NCBI RefSeq assembly: GCF_000526215.1
Contig: NZ_JAFQ01000004.1
Coordinates: forward strand, 1,736,001 to 1,800,000
Direction: 5' to 3'
Source: Nocardia sp. BMG51109
GTDB taxonomy: Bacteria > Actinomycetota > Actinomycetes > Mycobacteriales > Mycobacteriaceae
DNA: 64,000 nucleotides
Below, in pieces: positions 53,968 through 62,271 of the stretch (positions are counted from its first letter, which is position 1; every line of letters begins with the position of its first letter). The notes beneath the pieces were generated by a model. The model had not been told where the DNA came from, did no database searches, and worked only from the letters and a program-made list of their open reading frames with translations. The position numbers were made by a program, and so were the translations under genes.

Positions 53968-54047
53968 CACCACCACCCCTTCTTCGAGAACGAGTTCAGC
54001 CGCTCGCGACGGCCCCTGGCGATCGCGGAAGACACATAGCTGGACAT

Positions 54048-54059
54048 GTGTCTGGACGC
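54048..54059. promoter_or_regulatory. Operator-like palindrome before cyp123
   Basis: GTGTCTGGACGC fits GTGTC-NN-GACAC with one mismatch. The minus strand here reads GTCCAGACACATG, the same 13-mer found in the plus strand upstream of the aldehyde dehydrogenase (54245-54257). The two sites sit symmetrically in the divergent region. Confidence 0.5.
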
Positions 54060-54192
54060 TACCATCGGTCACGCGACGCGACAATCGGAAATTCATTCCC
54101 GCAAGGTGAATGCGGAACGACGGGGACACCGGAGAGGACGTCGACGGCCGCCGAGCGGCACCCCGGACGGATACCGTAAGCGTGTCGCGAAT

Positions 54193-54206
54193 TGAAACAA
54201 GTTCTT
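54193..54206. promoter_or_regulatory. KstR-type box (one mismatch) overlapping the -35
   Basis: TGAAACAAGTTCTT matches TnnAACnnGTTnnA except for the last base. It touches the -35 (TTGCGC, 54205-54210) of the aldehyde dehydrogenase operon; the -10 is TATAGT (54229-54234) with an 18-nt spacer. Confidence 0.5.
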
Positions 54207-54242
54207 GCGCCGCGACTGGCGCTCTACCTATAGTCCGTACAC

Positions 54243-54254
54243 GTGTCCAGACAC
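54243..54254. promoter_or_regulatory. Perfect palindrome GTGTCCAGACAC at the transcription start
   Basis: Perfect GTGTC-NN-GACAC placed right after the predicted start (~54241) of the aldehyde dehydrogenase operon, a blocking position. Partner of the site at 54048-54059; probably one TetR-like repressor controls both operons. No regulator gene lies beside them. Confidence 0.55.
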
Positions 54255-54268
54255 ATGGGAGCAATCTG

Positions 54269-55738
54269 ATGGGGAAGCTCGTCACCACCGACGGCTCACC
54301 GCTGTTGATCGGCGGCAAACTGGTGCCCGGCGGCGCCGGCGTCTTCGCGACCGAGAATCCGGCTACCGGGGAGGTCGTGGGCCAGGCGGCCAATGGCGAC
54401 AGCGCCGATATGGACGCCGCCATCGCCGCGGCGCGCTCGGCGTTCGACGACACCGACTGGTCGCGCGATCCCGCGTTCCGGGCCGCATGCCTGCGGCAGC
54501 TGCGGGACGCGCTGCGCGAGAACATCGAGGAACTGCGCGAGGTCACCATCGCCGAGGTGGGCGCACCGCGGATGCTCACGAGCGGGCCGCAATTGGAGGG
54601 TCCGGTCGGCGACCTCGGCTACTTCGCCGACCTGGCCGAAAGCTACGAGTGGGAAACCGATCTCGGCGAGGCGTCGCCGATGGGTATCAAGTCCGGCCGC
54701 CGGCTGCGGCGCGAGCCGATCGGCGTGGTCGGGGCCATCACGCCCTGGAACTTCCCGCACCAGATCAACTTCGCCAAGCTCGGCCCGGCGCTGGCCGCCG
54801 GGGCGACCGTCGTGCTCAAGCCCGCGCCCGACACCCCGTGGTGCGCCGCGCTGGTCGGCAAGGTCATCGCCGAGCAGACCGATATCCCCGCCGGTGTCGT
54901 CAACGTCGTCACCTCCGACGATCACAGCCTCGGTAGCCAGCTGGTGACCGACCCGCGGGTCGACATGATCTCGTTCACCGGCTCGACACAGACCGGCCGG
55001 GCCGTGATGGCCGGTGCGGCGGCGACGCTGAAGAAGGTGTTCCTGGAGCTGGGCGGCAAGTCGGCGTTCATCATCCTCGACGACACCGATATCGCCGCCG
55101 CCGCGAGCTACGCGGCGTTCCAGGTGTGCGTGCACGCCGGCCAGGGCTGCGCGCTGACCACCCGCCTGGTGGTGCCGCGCGCGAGCTACGACGACGCGGT
55201 CGCGGCGGCGGCCAAGACCATGGGCGGCATCGCGCCGGGCGACCCGAACGAGGCCGGAACCATCTGCGGCCCACTGATTTCCGAGCGGCAGCGCGCCCGG
55301 GTGGAGCGCTATCTGGAGATCGCCCGGGCCGAGGGCGGCACCGTCGTGACCGGCGGCGGCCGCCCCGAGGGCCGGGCGAACGGCTGGTTCGTGCAGCCGA
55401 CACTGATCACCGGCCTGCCCAACACCGCGACCGTGGCGCAGGAGGAGATCTTCGGCCCGGTGCTCGTGGTGATCCCGCACGACGGCGACGACGACGCCGT
55501 CCGCATCGCCAACGAATCGAACTACGGGTTGTCCGGCGAGGTGTGGGGCACCGACACCGACCGCCTGGAGAACGTCATCCGCGGCGTGCGCACCGGCACG
55601 CTCGGCGTCAACGGCGGCCTGTGGTACTCGGCCGACGCCCCGTTCGGCGGCTACAAGCAGTCCGGCATCGGCCGTGAACTCGGCGTCGCCGGATTCGAGG
55701 AATACTTGGAAACCAAGCTGATCGCGACCGCTCGATAA
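54269..55738 (+). CDS. Aldehyde dehydrogenase (Rv0768/AldA-like)
   Basis: 489 residues. ITPWNFPHQ, FTGSTQTGR, LELGGKSAF (Glu), HAGQGCALTTR (Cys), EEIFGPV. NAD-dependent oxidation of an aldehyde. It heads an operon whose gene order (aldehyde dehydrogenase, SDR, beta-hydroxyacid dehydrogenase, CMD family) matches Rv0768-Rv0771. ATG 54269 follows GGGAG by 7 nt. Confidence 0.9.
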   Translation: MGKLVTTDGSPLLIGGKLVPGGAGVFATENPATGEVVGQAANGDSADMDAAIAAARSAFDDTDWSRDPAFRAACLRQLRDALRENIEELREVTIAEVGAPRMLTSGPQLEGPVGDLGYFADLAESYEWETDLGEASPMGIKSGRRLRREPIGVVGAITPWNFPHQINFAKLGPALAAGATVVLKPAPDTPWCAALVGKVIAEQTDIPAGVVNVVTSDDHSLGSQLVTDPRVDMISFTGSTQTGRAVMAGAAATLKKVFLELGGKSAFIILDDTDIAAAASYAAFQVCVHAGQGCALTTRLVVPRASYDDAVAAAAKTMGGIAPGDPNEAGTICGPLISERQRARVERYLEIARAEGGTVVTGGGRPEGRANGWFVQPTLITGLPNTATVAQEEIFGPVLVVIPHDGDDDAVRIANESNYGLSGEVWGTDTDRLENVIRGVRTGTLGVNGGLWYSADAPFGGYKQSGIGRELGVAGFEEYLETKLIATAR

Positions 55739-55772
55739 ATCGGACTTCACCGCCCGCAGAGGAGATTTCATC

Positions 55773-56522
55773 ATGGCCCGCTTCACCGGACGATCCGCGA
55801 TCGTCACCGGCGCCGCGCAGGGCATCGGCGCCGTCTACGCCAGGGCGCTGGCCACCGAGGGCGCCAAAGTCGTTGTCGCCGACCTGAATTCCGACAAGGG
55901 TGAACAGGTCGCCAAGGAGATCGGCGCCGCCGGCGGCACCGCCGCGTTCCACAGCGTGGACGTGTCCGATCCCGAATCCGCCGCTGCCCTGGCCGAATTC
56001 ACCGTTTCCGAGTTCGGCGGCATCGACCACCTGGTCAACAACGCGGCGATCTACGGCGATATGAAGCTCGACCTGCTGCTGACCGTGCCGTGGGACTACT
56101 ACCAGAAGTTCATGGGCGTCAACCTGCACGGCGCGCTGAACGTGACCCGCGCGGTGTGGCAGGAGATGGCGAAGGACGGCGGCGGCTCGATCGTCAACCA
56201 GTCCTCCACCGCCGCCTGGCTCTACTCCGGGTTCTACGGACTGGCCAAGGCCGGCATCAACAGCCTCACCCAGCAGCTGGCCACCGAGCTCGGCGGCTCC
56301 AAGATCCGGATCAACGCCATCGCGCCCGGGCCGACCGACACCGAGGCCACCAAGAACGCCACCCCGGGCAATATCGTCCAGGACATGGTGAAGAAGCTGC
56401 CGATCAAGCGCATGGGTCAGCCCGAGGACCTCGTCGGCGCGTGCCTGTACCTGCTGTCCGACGAGGCGAGCTGGGTGACCGGGCAGATCCTGAACGTCGA
56501 CGGCGGACAGATCGTCCGCTGA
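55773..56522 (+). CDS. Short-chain dehydrogenase/reductase (Rv0769-like)
   Basis: 249 residues. TGAAQGIG, DVSD, NNAAIYG, Ser in SIVNQSSTAAW, and YGLAK; the C-terminal VTGQILNVDGGQIVR is classical. NAD(P) oxidoreductase of the FabG-like group. GGAGA precedes ATG 55773. Its stop overlaps the next start (TGATG). Confidence 0.9.
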   Translation: MARFTGRSAIVTGAAQGIGAVYARALATEGAKVVVADLNSDKGEQVAKEIGAAGGTAAFHSVDVSDPESAAALAEFTVSEFGGIDHLVNNAAIYGDMKLDLLLTVPWDYYQKFMGVNLHGALNVTRAVWQEMAKDGGGSIVNQSSTAAWLYSGFYGLAKAGINSLTQQLATELGGSKIRINAIAPGPTDTEATKNATPGNIVQDMVKKLPIKRMGQPEDLVGACLYLLSDEASWVTGQILNVDGGQIVR

Positions 56523-57406
56523 TGGCGACCGAGGACTTCCGCGTAGGGTTCATCGGCCTCGGCAATATGGGCGCGCCGATGGCCGAGCGCCTGCTGACCT
56601 GGCCCGGCGGGCTGGTGGTGTGCGACGCGCGGCCGGAGGCCACCGAGAAGTACACCGCGGAGGGCGCCGAGGCCGCGCCCTCCGCGGCGGAGACGGCCGC
56701 GCGCGCCGCGGTGATCTCGGTGGCGGTCGTGAACGACGAGCAGGTCCGCTCCGTCGTCACCGGCCCCGACGGCATCCTGCAGGCGGCGAAGCCCGGCACC
56801 GTGATCGCCGTGCACTCCACCATCAGCGACCGGACCGCCGAGGAACTGGGCACCGAATGTTCCGGTCACGGCGTGGAATTCGTCGACGCGCCGATCACCG
56901 GCGGCGCCGCGGGCGCGCAGCAGGGCAGGCTCGCGGTGATGGTCGGCGGCAGCGACGAGGCCTTCGCCCGGGTGCGCGAGCCGTTCGGCTGCTTCTCCGA
57001 TCTCGTCGTGCACGCCGGACCGGTGGGGGCGGGCACGCGAATGAAGCTGGCACGCAACCTGTTGCACTTCGTCTCGTTCACCGCCGCGTCGGAGGCGCAG
57101 CGGCTGGCCGAGACGGCCGGACTGGATGTCAAGGCGCTCGGCAAGGTGGTCCGCCACTCCGACGCCGTCACCGGCGGCGCGGGCTCGATCATGTTGCGCG
57201 ACACCACCGCACCGGTGGCACCGGACGATTTCTGGTACTCGATCCTGACCCATGTCCGCGACCTCGGCGAGAAGGATCTGTCCCTGGCACTCGCGCTGGG
57301 TGAGCGGCTCGGCGTCGAATTGCCCTTGGCCCGAAGGGCTCTCGGCGATTTCGGCCCGGGCCTCGGCATCGGCCCCGGCGAGAACGCGAAGAAGGAGCAG
57401 CCGTGA
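56522..57406 (+). CDS. 3-hydroxyisobutyrate dehydrogenase-family protein (Rv0770-like)
   Basis: 294 residues. Rossmann motif GFIGLGNMGAPMAERL, DAPITGGAAGAQQG (substrate site), catalytic Lys in GTRMKLARNLL. Beta-hydroxyacid dehydrogenases oxidise 3-hydroxyacids or reduce semialdehydes with NAD(P). Coupled to the genes on both sides. Confidence 0.88.
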   Translation: MATEDFRVGFIGLGNMGAPMAERLLTWPGGLVVCDARPEATEKYTAEGAEAAPSAAETAARAAVISVAVVNDEQVRSVVTGPDGILQAAKPGTVIAVHSTISDRTAEELGTECSGHGVEFVDAPITGGAAGAQQGRLAVMVGGSDEAFARVREPFGCFSDLVVHAGPVGAGTRMKLARNLLHFVSFTAASEAQRLAETAGLDVKALGKVVRHSDAVTGGAGSIMLRDTTAPVAPDDFWYSILTHVRDLGEKDLSLALALGERLGVELPLARRALGDFGPGLGIGPGENAKKEQP

Positions 57407-57834
57407 GCGAGCTTACGAGTGAACCGTCGAAACAGAGCGACGAGAACGGCGAATCCGCCGCGGAACGCCGGCAGCGCGGCCTGAAGAAGATGTCCGAGGT
57501 GTACGGCTGGGAGTTCTCCGACGGCCCGGGCGACCATTTCGCGGTGACCGCCGACCACCTGTTCGCCGGCATCTGGTCGCGCCCCGAGCTCGACCTGCGC
57601 GAGCGGCGACTGCTGCTGATCGGCGCGCTCACCGCCCAGGGCCAGTTCGACGTCGCCGAGATCCAGCTCGGCGCGGCCCTGCGCAACGGCGAGTTCACCG
57701 CCGACCAGCTGCGCGAGATGGCGCTGTTCCTGTGCCACTACGTGGGCTGGCCGGCCGGCACCGCGCTCGACGGCGTGGTGGGCAAGGTCGTGGACCAGCA
57801 GCGAAAGTCCGAGCAGGCGAACAAGACCAAGTAA
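57403..57834 (+). CDS. Carboxymuconolactone decarboxylase-family protein (Rv0771-like)
   Basis: 143 residues. LDLRERRLLLIGALTAQGQF and LREMALFLCHYVGWPAG are the CMD-family halves, PcaC-like; the CxxC of AhpD-type peroxidases is absent. True lactone decarboxylation is not assured; the family also includes redox and isomerase members. GTG 57403 overlaps the upstream stop (GTGA). Confidence 0.88.
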   Translation: MSELTSEPSKQSDENGESAAERRQRGLKKMSEVYGWEFSDGPGDHFAVTADHLFAGIWSRPELDLRERRLLLIGALTAQGQFDVAEIQLGAALRNGEFTADQLREMALFLCHYVGWPAGTALDGVVGKVVDQQRKSEQANKTK

Positions 57835-57846
57835 GGAACTCAGACG

Positions 57847-59346
57847 ATGACCGAGACCCCCACCCTGCGCCCCGCGCGGGCCGACGCGATCACCGCCTGG
57901 GACTTCGAGGCCGATGTCGTGATCGCCGGATACGGCGTCGCCGGTGCGTCCGCCGCCATCGAGGCCGCCCGCGCCGGCGCCGACGTCCTGGTGCTGGAAC
58001 GCACGGGCGGCTGGGGCGGCGCGGCCTCGCAGGCGGGCGGATTCATCTATCTCGGCGGCGGGACGGCCCTGCAGCGCGCGCTCGGCTTCGAGGACACGCC
58101 GGAGAACATGGAGAAGTTCATGGTCGCCGCCCTCGGGCCGGGTGTGGACAAGGAGAAGATCCACGACTACTGCCAGGGCAGCGTCGAACACTTCGATTGG
58201 CTGGTGGCCCAGGGCGTTCCGTTCAAGGAGGAGTTCTGGGGCGAGCCCGGCTGGGAGCCGCCGCACGACGAGGGCCTGATGTACTCCGGCGGCGAGAACG
58301 CCGCACCCTTCAAGGACACCATCCCGCCCGCGCCGCGCGGCCACGTGCCGCAGATGAGCAACAAGCGGACCGGCGCCAAGGGCGGCGGCTACATGCTGAT
58401 GAAGCCGCTCACCGACGTCGCCGAATCCCTCGGCGTGCGAGCCGAATACGACCTGCGCATCCAGCAGCTCGTGGTGGACGACGACGAGCGCGTCGTGGGC
58501 ATCGTCGCGAAGCGCTACGGCAAACAGGTCACCGTCCGCGCCCGGCGCGGCGTGGTGCTGGCGACCGGCAGCTTCGCCTATCAGCAGCAGATGATCGAGA
58601 GCTTCGCGCCGCGGCTGATCGGCCGCCCGGGCGCGGCCATCGAGGAGCACGACGGCATCGGCATCCGCGTCGCCCAGGCCCTCGGCGCCGACCTCGCCCA
58701 CATGGACGCCACCGAGGTGGCGTTCTTCCTCGATCCGCAGCGGGCGGCCCGCGGCATCCTGGTCAACGGCCGCGGCCAGCGCTACGTCGCCGAGGACACC
58801 TACCCGGGCCGACTCGGCCAGGCCACGCTGCTACAGCAGGACAATCAAGCCTTCCTGGTGCTGGACGAGGAGGGGCTGGAAGCGGCCGACGCGACCGACA
58901 CCTCCACCCCGTTCTTCCGGCAGCAGCCGACCTGGGTGGCGGAATCGGTCGAGGAGCTCGAGACCGAGATGGGCCTGCCCGCCGGCACCCTGCAGACCAC
59001 GGTCGAGGTCTACAACCGGCACGCCAAGGACGGGGTCGACCCGCTGCTGGGCAAGAAGCCCGAGTGGGTCCGGCCGGTCAACGCCCCGCTGGCCGGCTAC
59101 GACCTGCGCGGCATGACCGCGGGATTCACCCTCGGCGGGCTGCGCACCGATCTCGATGCGCGGGTGCTGCACGTCTCCGGTGCGCCCATCGCGGGGCTGT
59201 ACGCCGCGGGCCGCGCCACCTCCGGGGTCTGCGCCGGGGGGTACGCCAGCGGCTGCTCGCTCGGCGACGGAAGCTTCTACGGACGCCGCGCGGGGCGGGC
59301 GGCCGCCACCGGCGAAACACCGCACGCCCCCGCGTCGGCGAACTGA
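57847..59346 (+). CDS. FAD-dependent oxidoreductase, 3-ketosteroid dehydrogenase-like
   Basis: 499 residues. FAD motif VVIAGYGVAGASAAIEAARA, GGAASQAGGF, LATGSFAYQ, and C-terminal GLYAAGRATSGVCAGGYASG. Fumarate-reductase/KstD superfamily. By context it may introduce a double bond into a ketosteroid-like ring, but subgroup members (Rv0785-like) are not characterised. AAGGAA precedes the ATG. Confidence 0.85.
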   Translation: MTETPTLRPARADAITAWDFEADVVIAGYGVAGASAAIEAARAGADVLVLERTGGWGGAASQAGGFIYLGGGTALQRALGFEDTPENMEKFMVAALGPGVDKEKIHDYCQGSVEHFDWLVAQGVPFKEEFWGEPGWEPPHDEGLMYSGGENAAPFKDTIPPAPRGHVPQMSNKRTGAKGGGYMLMKPLTDVAESLGVRAEYDLRIQQLVVDDDERVVGIVAKRYGKQVTVRARRGVVLATGSFAYQQQMIESFAPRLIGRPGAAIEEHDGIGIRVAQALGADLAHMDATEVAFFLDPQRAARGILVNGRGQRYVAEDTYPGRLGQATLLQQDNQAFLVLDEEGLEAADATDTSTPFFRQQPTWVAESVEELETEMGLPAGTLQTTVEVYNRHAKDGVDPLLGKKPEWVRPVNAPLAGYDLRGMTAGFTLGGLRTDLDARVLHVSGAPIAGLYAAGRATSGVCAGGYASGCSLGDGSFYGRRAGRAAATGETPHAPASAN

Positions 59347-59361
59347 AAGGAATACGGGCCC

Positions 59362-60222
59362 ATGCGTTTCGGCATCGTCTTGTTCACCAGCGACCGGGGC
59401 ATCACCCCGGCCGCCGCCGCCAAGGCCGCGGAGGAGCGCGGCTTCCGGTCGTTCTTCGTGCCCGAGCACACCCACATCCCGGTGCGGCGCGACGCGGCGC
59501 ACCCCACGACCGGGGACGCCAGCCTGCCCGACGACCGCTACATGCGGACCCTCGATCCGTGGGTGGCGCTCGCCACGGCGGCCGCCGTCACCGAGCGCAT
59601 CGAGCTGTCCACGGCGGTGGCGCTGCCCGTCGAGCACGACGTGATCACCCTCGCCAAGACCATCGCCACGCTGGACCATCTGTCCGGCGGCCGGGTCAGC
59701 CTCGGCGCCGGATTCGGGTGGAACACCGACGAGCTGGCCGACCACGGGGTACCCGGTAACAAGCGGCGGACGGTGCTTCGAGAATACTTGGAAGCCATGA
59801 ACGCCCTGTGGACCCAGGAGGAAGCCGCCTACGACGGCCAGTTCGTCAAGTTCGGCCCGAGCTGGGCATGGCCGAAGCCGGTCCAGAAGCACGTGCCGGT
59901 GCTGGTCGGCACGGCGGGCACCGAGAAGGGCTTCCGGTGGATCGCCGAATCCGCCGACGGCTGGATCACCACCCCCTACGAGCACGAGGTCCTGCTGGAG
60001 CGCCTGAAGCTGCTGAGCAAGGTGTGGCAGGACGCCGGGCGGGAGGGACGGCCGCGCGTCGTCGCCCTGGACGGCAAGCCCGACCCGCAGCGCCTGGCCG
60101 ACTGGCAGACCGCCGAGGTCACCGACGTGCTCTACGGCCTACCGGATAAGCCGGAGGCAGACGTGCTGGCGTTCCTGGATCGCCTGGCCGTCAAGCTGGC
60201 TCCGTTCGGCCTCGCCGCCTGA
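59362..60222 (+). CDS. LLM-class F420-dependent oxidoreductase
   Basis: 286 residues, luciferase-like barrel. VPEHTHIPVRR near residue 34, ELSTAVALPVEHD, and GRVSLGAGFGWNTDEL match the Rv3520c-like group. Uses F420 (or FMN) to transfer hydride; substrate unknown. AAGG lies before ATG 59362. Last gene of the operon by spacing. Confidence 0.88.
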   Translation: MRFGIVLFTSDRGITPAAAAKAAEERGFRSFFVPEHTHIPVRRDAAHPTTGDASLPDDRYMRTLDPWVALATAAAVTERIELSTAVALPVEHDVITLAKTIATLDHLSGGRVSLGAGFGWNTDELADHGVPGNKRRTVLREYLEAMNALWTQEEAAYDGQFVKFGPSWAWPKPVQKHVPVLVGTAGTEKGFRWIAESADGWITTPYEHEVLLERLKLLSKVWQDAGREGRPRVVALDGKPDPQRLADWQTAEVTDVLYGLPDKPEADVLAFLDRLAVKLAPFGLAA

Positions 60223-60271
60223 GCCACCGCTCCTCCTTTTTCAGTTCGACCACCGAGAGTGAGCCGAGAAC

Positions 60272-61552
60272 GTGCGCATCGCCCTGCTGTCCTACCGCAG
60301 CAAGACCCACTGTGGCGGACAGGGGGTGTATGTCCGGTACCTCAGCGCCGGCCTGGCCGAACTCGGGCACCGGGTCGAGGTGTTCTCCGGACAGCCGTAT
60401 CCGGAGCACCTCGACCCGCGGGTGACCCTCACCGAGGTGCCCGGCCTGGATCTGTACCGGGATCCCGACCCGTTCCGCACGCCGCGGCCGAGTGAGATCC
60501 GCGACCGGATCGACCTGCTGGAGCTGGCCACCATGTGGACGGCCGGATTTCCCGAACCCCGCACGTTCAGCCTGCGCGCCGCCCGGCTGTTGCGGGCGCG
60601 GGCGGCCGATTTCGATGTGGTGCACGACAATCAGTGCCTCGGTTCCGGACTGCTCGATATCGCGCAGCAGCTGCCGCTGGTGGCGACGGTGCACCATCCG
60701 ATCACCCGCGACCGGTCACTCGATCTGGCGGCGGCGCCGTGGCGGCGCAAGGCGTTCGTGCACCGCTGGTACGGGTTCCTGGGGATGCAGCAGCGGGTGG
60801 CCCGGGAGATCCCGGACCTGATCACGGTGTCCTCGTCGTCGGCCGCCGATATCGTCGACGACTTCGGCGTGGCGATAGATCAGCTGAACGTGGTTCCGCT
60901 GGGCGTGGACACCGAGCTGTTCCGCCCGCGCGCGCGGCGGGTGCCGGGCCGCATCGTCGCCGTCGCCAGCGCCGACAAGCCTCTCAAGGGCATCGGCCAC
61001 CTCTTGCAGGCGGTGGCGCGGCTGCGGCTGTCGCACGACATCGAGCTGCGGCTGGTGGCCAAGCTGGAACCCAACGGGCCCACCGAGAAGCTGATCGCCG
61101 AACTCGGCCTGTCCGATATCGTCACCGCCTCCGCTGGGCTGTCCGACCTGGAGCTCGCCGAGCTGCTGGCCTCCGCCGAGATCGCCTGCATTCCGTCTCT
61201 CTACGAAGGTTTTTCGCTGCCCGCCGTCGAGGCGATGGCCAGCGGTACGCCGCTGGTCGCCAGCCGGGCCGGGGCGCTGCCCGAGGTCGTCGGCGACTGC
61301 GCCGAACTCGTCGAGCCCGGCGACGTCGACGAGCTGACCCAGGCCGTCGGCCGGCTGCTCGGCTCCCGCCGCCGCCTGGACGAACTCGGCGCGAGCGGAC
61401 GCCACCGCGCGCTGACCGTGTACAGCTGGGAAGCCGTTGCGGCACAGACGGTCGCGGTGTACGAGCGCGCGATCGAGCGCCACCCCCAGCGTCTGCGCGG
61501 CGACGGCCGCGACACGGGAACGGTTACGAACGAGGAGACCACCACATGCTGA
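60272..61552 (+). CDS. GT4-family glycosyltransferase
   Basis: 426 residues. GT-B fold: N-terminal RSKTHCGGQGVYVRYL (donor-side Gly loop), VHHPITRD, C-terminal PSLYEGFSLPAVEAMASGTP with the GT4 E-x7-E element. A retaining glycosyltransferase using a nucleotide sugar; acceptor unknown. GTG 60272 is 49 bp after the LLM gene, so it may be a separate transcript. Its end overlaps the methyltransferase start by 7 bp. Confidence 0.88.
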   Translation: MRIALLSYRSKTHCGGQGVYVRYLSAGLAELGHRVEVFSGQPYPEHLDPRVTLTEVPGLDLYRDPDPFRTPRPSEIRDRIDLLELATMWTAGFPEPRTFSLRAARLLRARAADFDVVHDNQCLGSGLLDIAQQLPLVATVHHPITRDRSLDLAAAPWRRKAFVHRWYGFLGMQQRVAREIPDLITVSSSSAADIVDDFGVAIDQLNVVPLGVDTELFRPRARRVPGRIVAVASADKPLKGIGHLLQAVARLRLSHDIELRLVAKLEPNGPTEKLIAELGLSDIVTASAGLSDLELAELLASAEIACIPSLYEGFSLPAVEAMASGTPLVASRAGALPEVVGDCAELVEPGDVDELTQAVGRLLGSRRRLDELGASGRHRALTVYSWEAVAAQTVAVYERAIERHPQRLRGDGRDTGTVTNEETTTC

Positions 61553-62271
61553 CCGTCGACTTCGATCGCCTGGGCGTCGGGCCCGGCACCCGCATCATCG
61601 ACGTGGGATGCGGCCAGGGCAGGCATTCGTTCGAGGCCTATCGGCGCGGCGCGGACGTCGTCGCCTTCGACCAGAACGCCGACGACCTGGCGGACGTGAA
61701 GCAGATGTTCGGCGCGCTGGCCGAGGCCGGCGAGGCGGCGTCCTGCGCGAAGGCGGAGACGGTGCAGGGCGACGCGCTCGCTCTGCCGTTCGAGGACGAG
61801 GAGTTCGACGTCGTCGTCGCCTCGGAGATCCTGGAGCACATCCCCGAGGACGACCGCGCCATCGCCGAACTGGTGCGGGTGCTCAAACCCGGTGGGGCCC
61901 TGGCCGTTACGGTCCCCCGCCATCTGCCCGAACGGATCTGCTGGCTGCTGTCGGACGAGTACCACGCCAACGAGGGCGGCCACGTGCGCATCTACCGGGC
62001 CGACGAGCTGCGCAACAAGATCTCCGGGCGAGGTCTGCGATTCATCCACAGCGCGCACGCACACGCCCTGCACGCGCCGTACTGGTGGCTGAAGTGCCTG
62101 GTGGGCGTCTCGAAGACGGATAGCAGGGTGGTCGGCGCCTATCACCGACTATTGGTGTGGGACATGATGAAACGCCCCTGGCTGACCCGCGTCGCCGAGT
62201 CCGCCCTGGATCCCGTGATCGGCAAGAGCGTCGCGCTGTACTTCACCAAGCCGACGGTGCGCAGTGCCTGA
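61546..62271 (+). CDS. Class I SAM-dependent methyltransferase
   Basis: 241 residues. IIDVGCGQGRHSFEAYRRGA (motif I), VVAFDQ, FDVVVASEILEHIPEDD, VRVLKPGGALAVTVPRHLPE. The C-terminal third has an aromatic, possibly membrane-associated segment (YWWLKCLVGV). Acceptor unknown. Coupled to genes on both sides, so it acts with the glycosyltransferase and the next protein. Confidence 0.9.
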   Translation: MLTVDFDRLGVGPGTRIIDVGCGQGRHSFEAYRRGADVVAFDQNADDLADVKQMFGALAEAGEAASCAKAETVQGDALALPFEDEEFDVVVASEILEHIPEDDRAIAELVRVLKPGGALAVTVPRHLPERICWLLSDEYHANEGGHVRIYRADELRNKISGRGLRFIHSAHAHALHAPYWWLKCLVGVSKTDSRVVGAYHRLLVWDMMKRPWLTRVAESALDPVIGKSVALYFTKPTVRSA

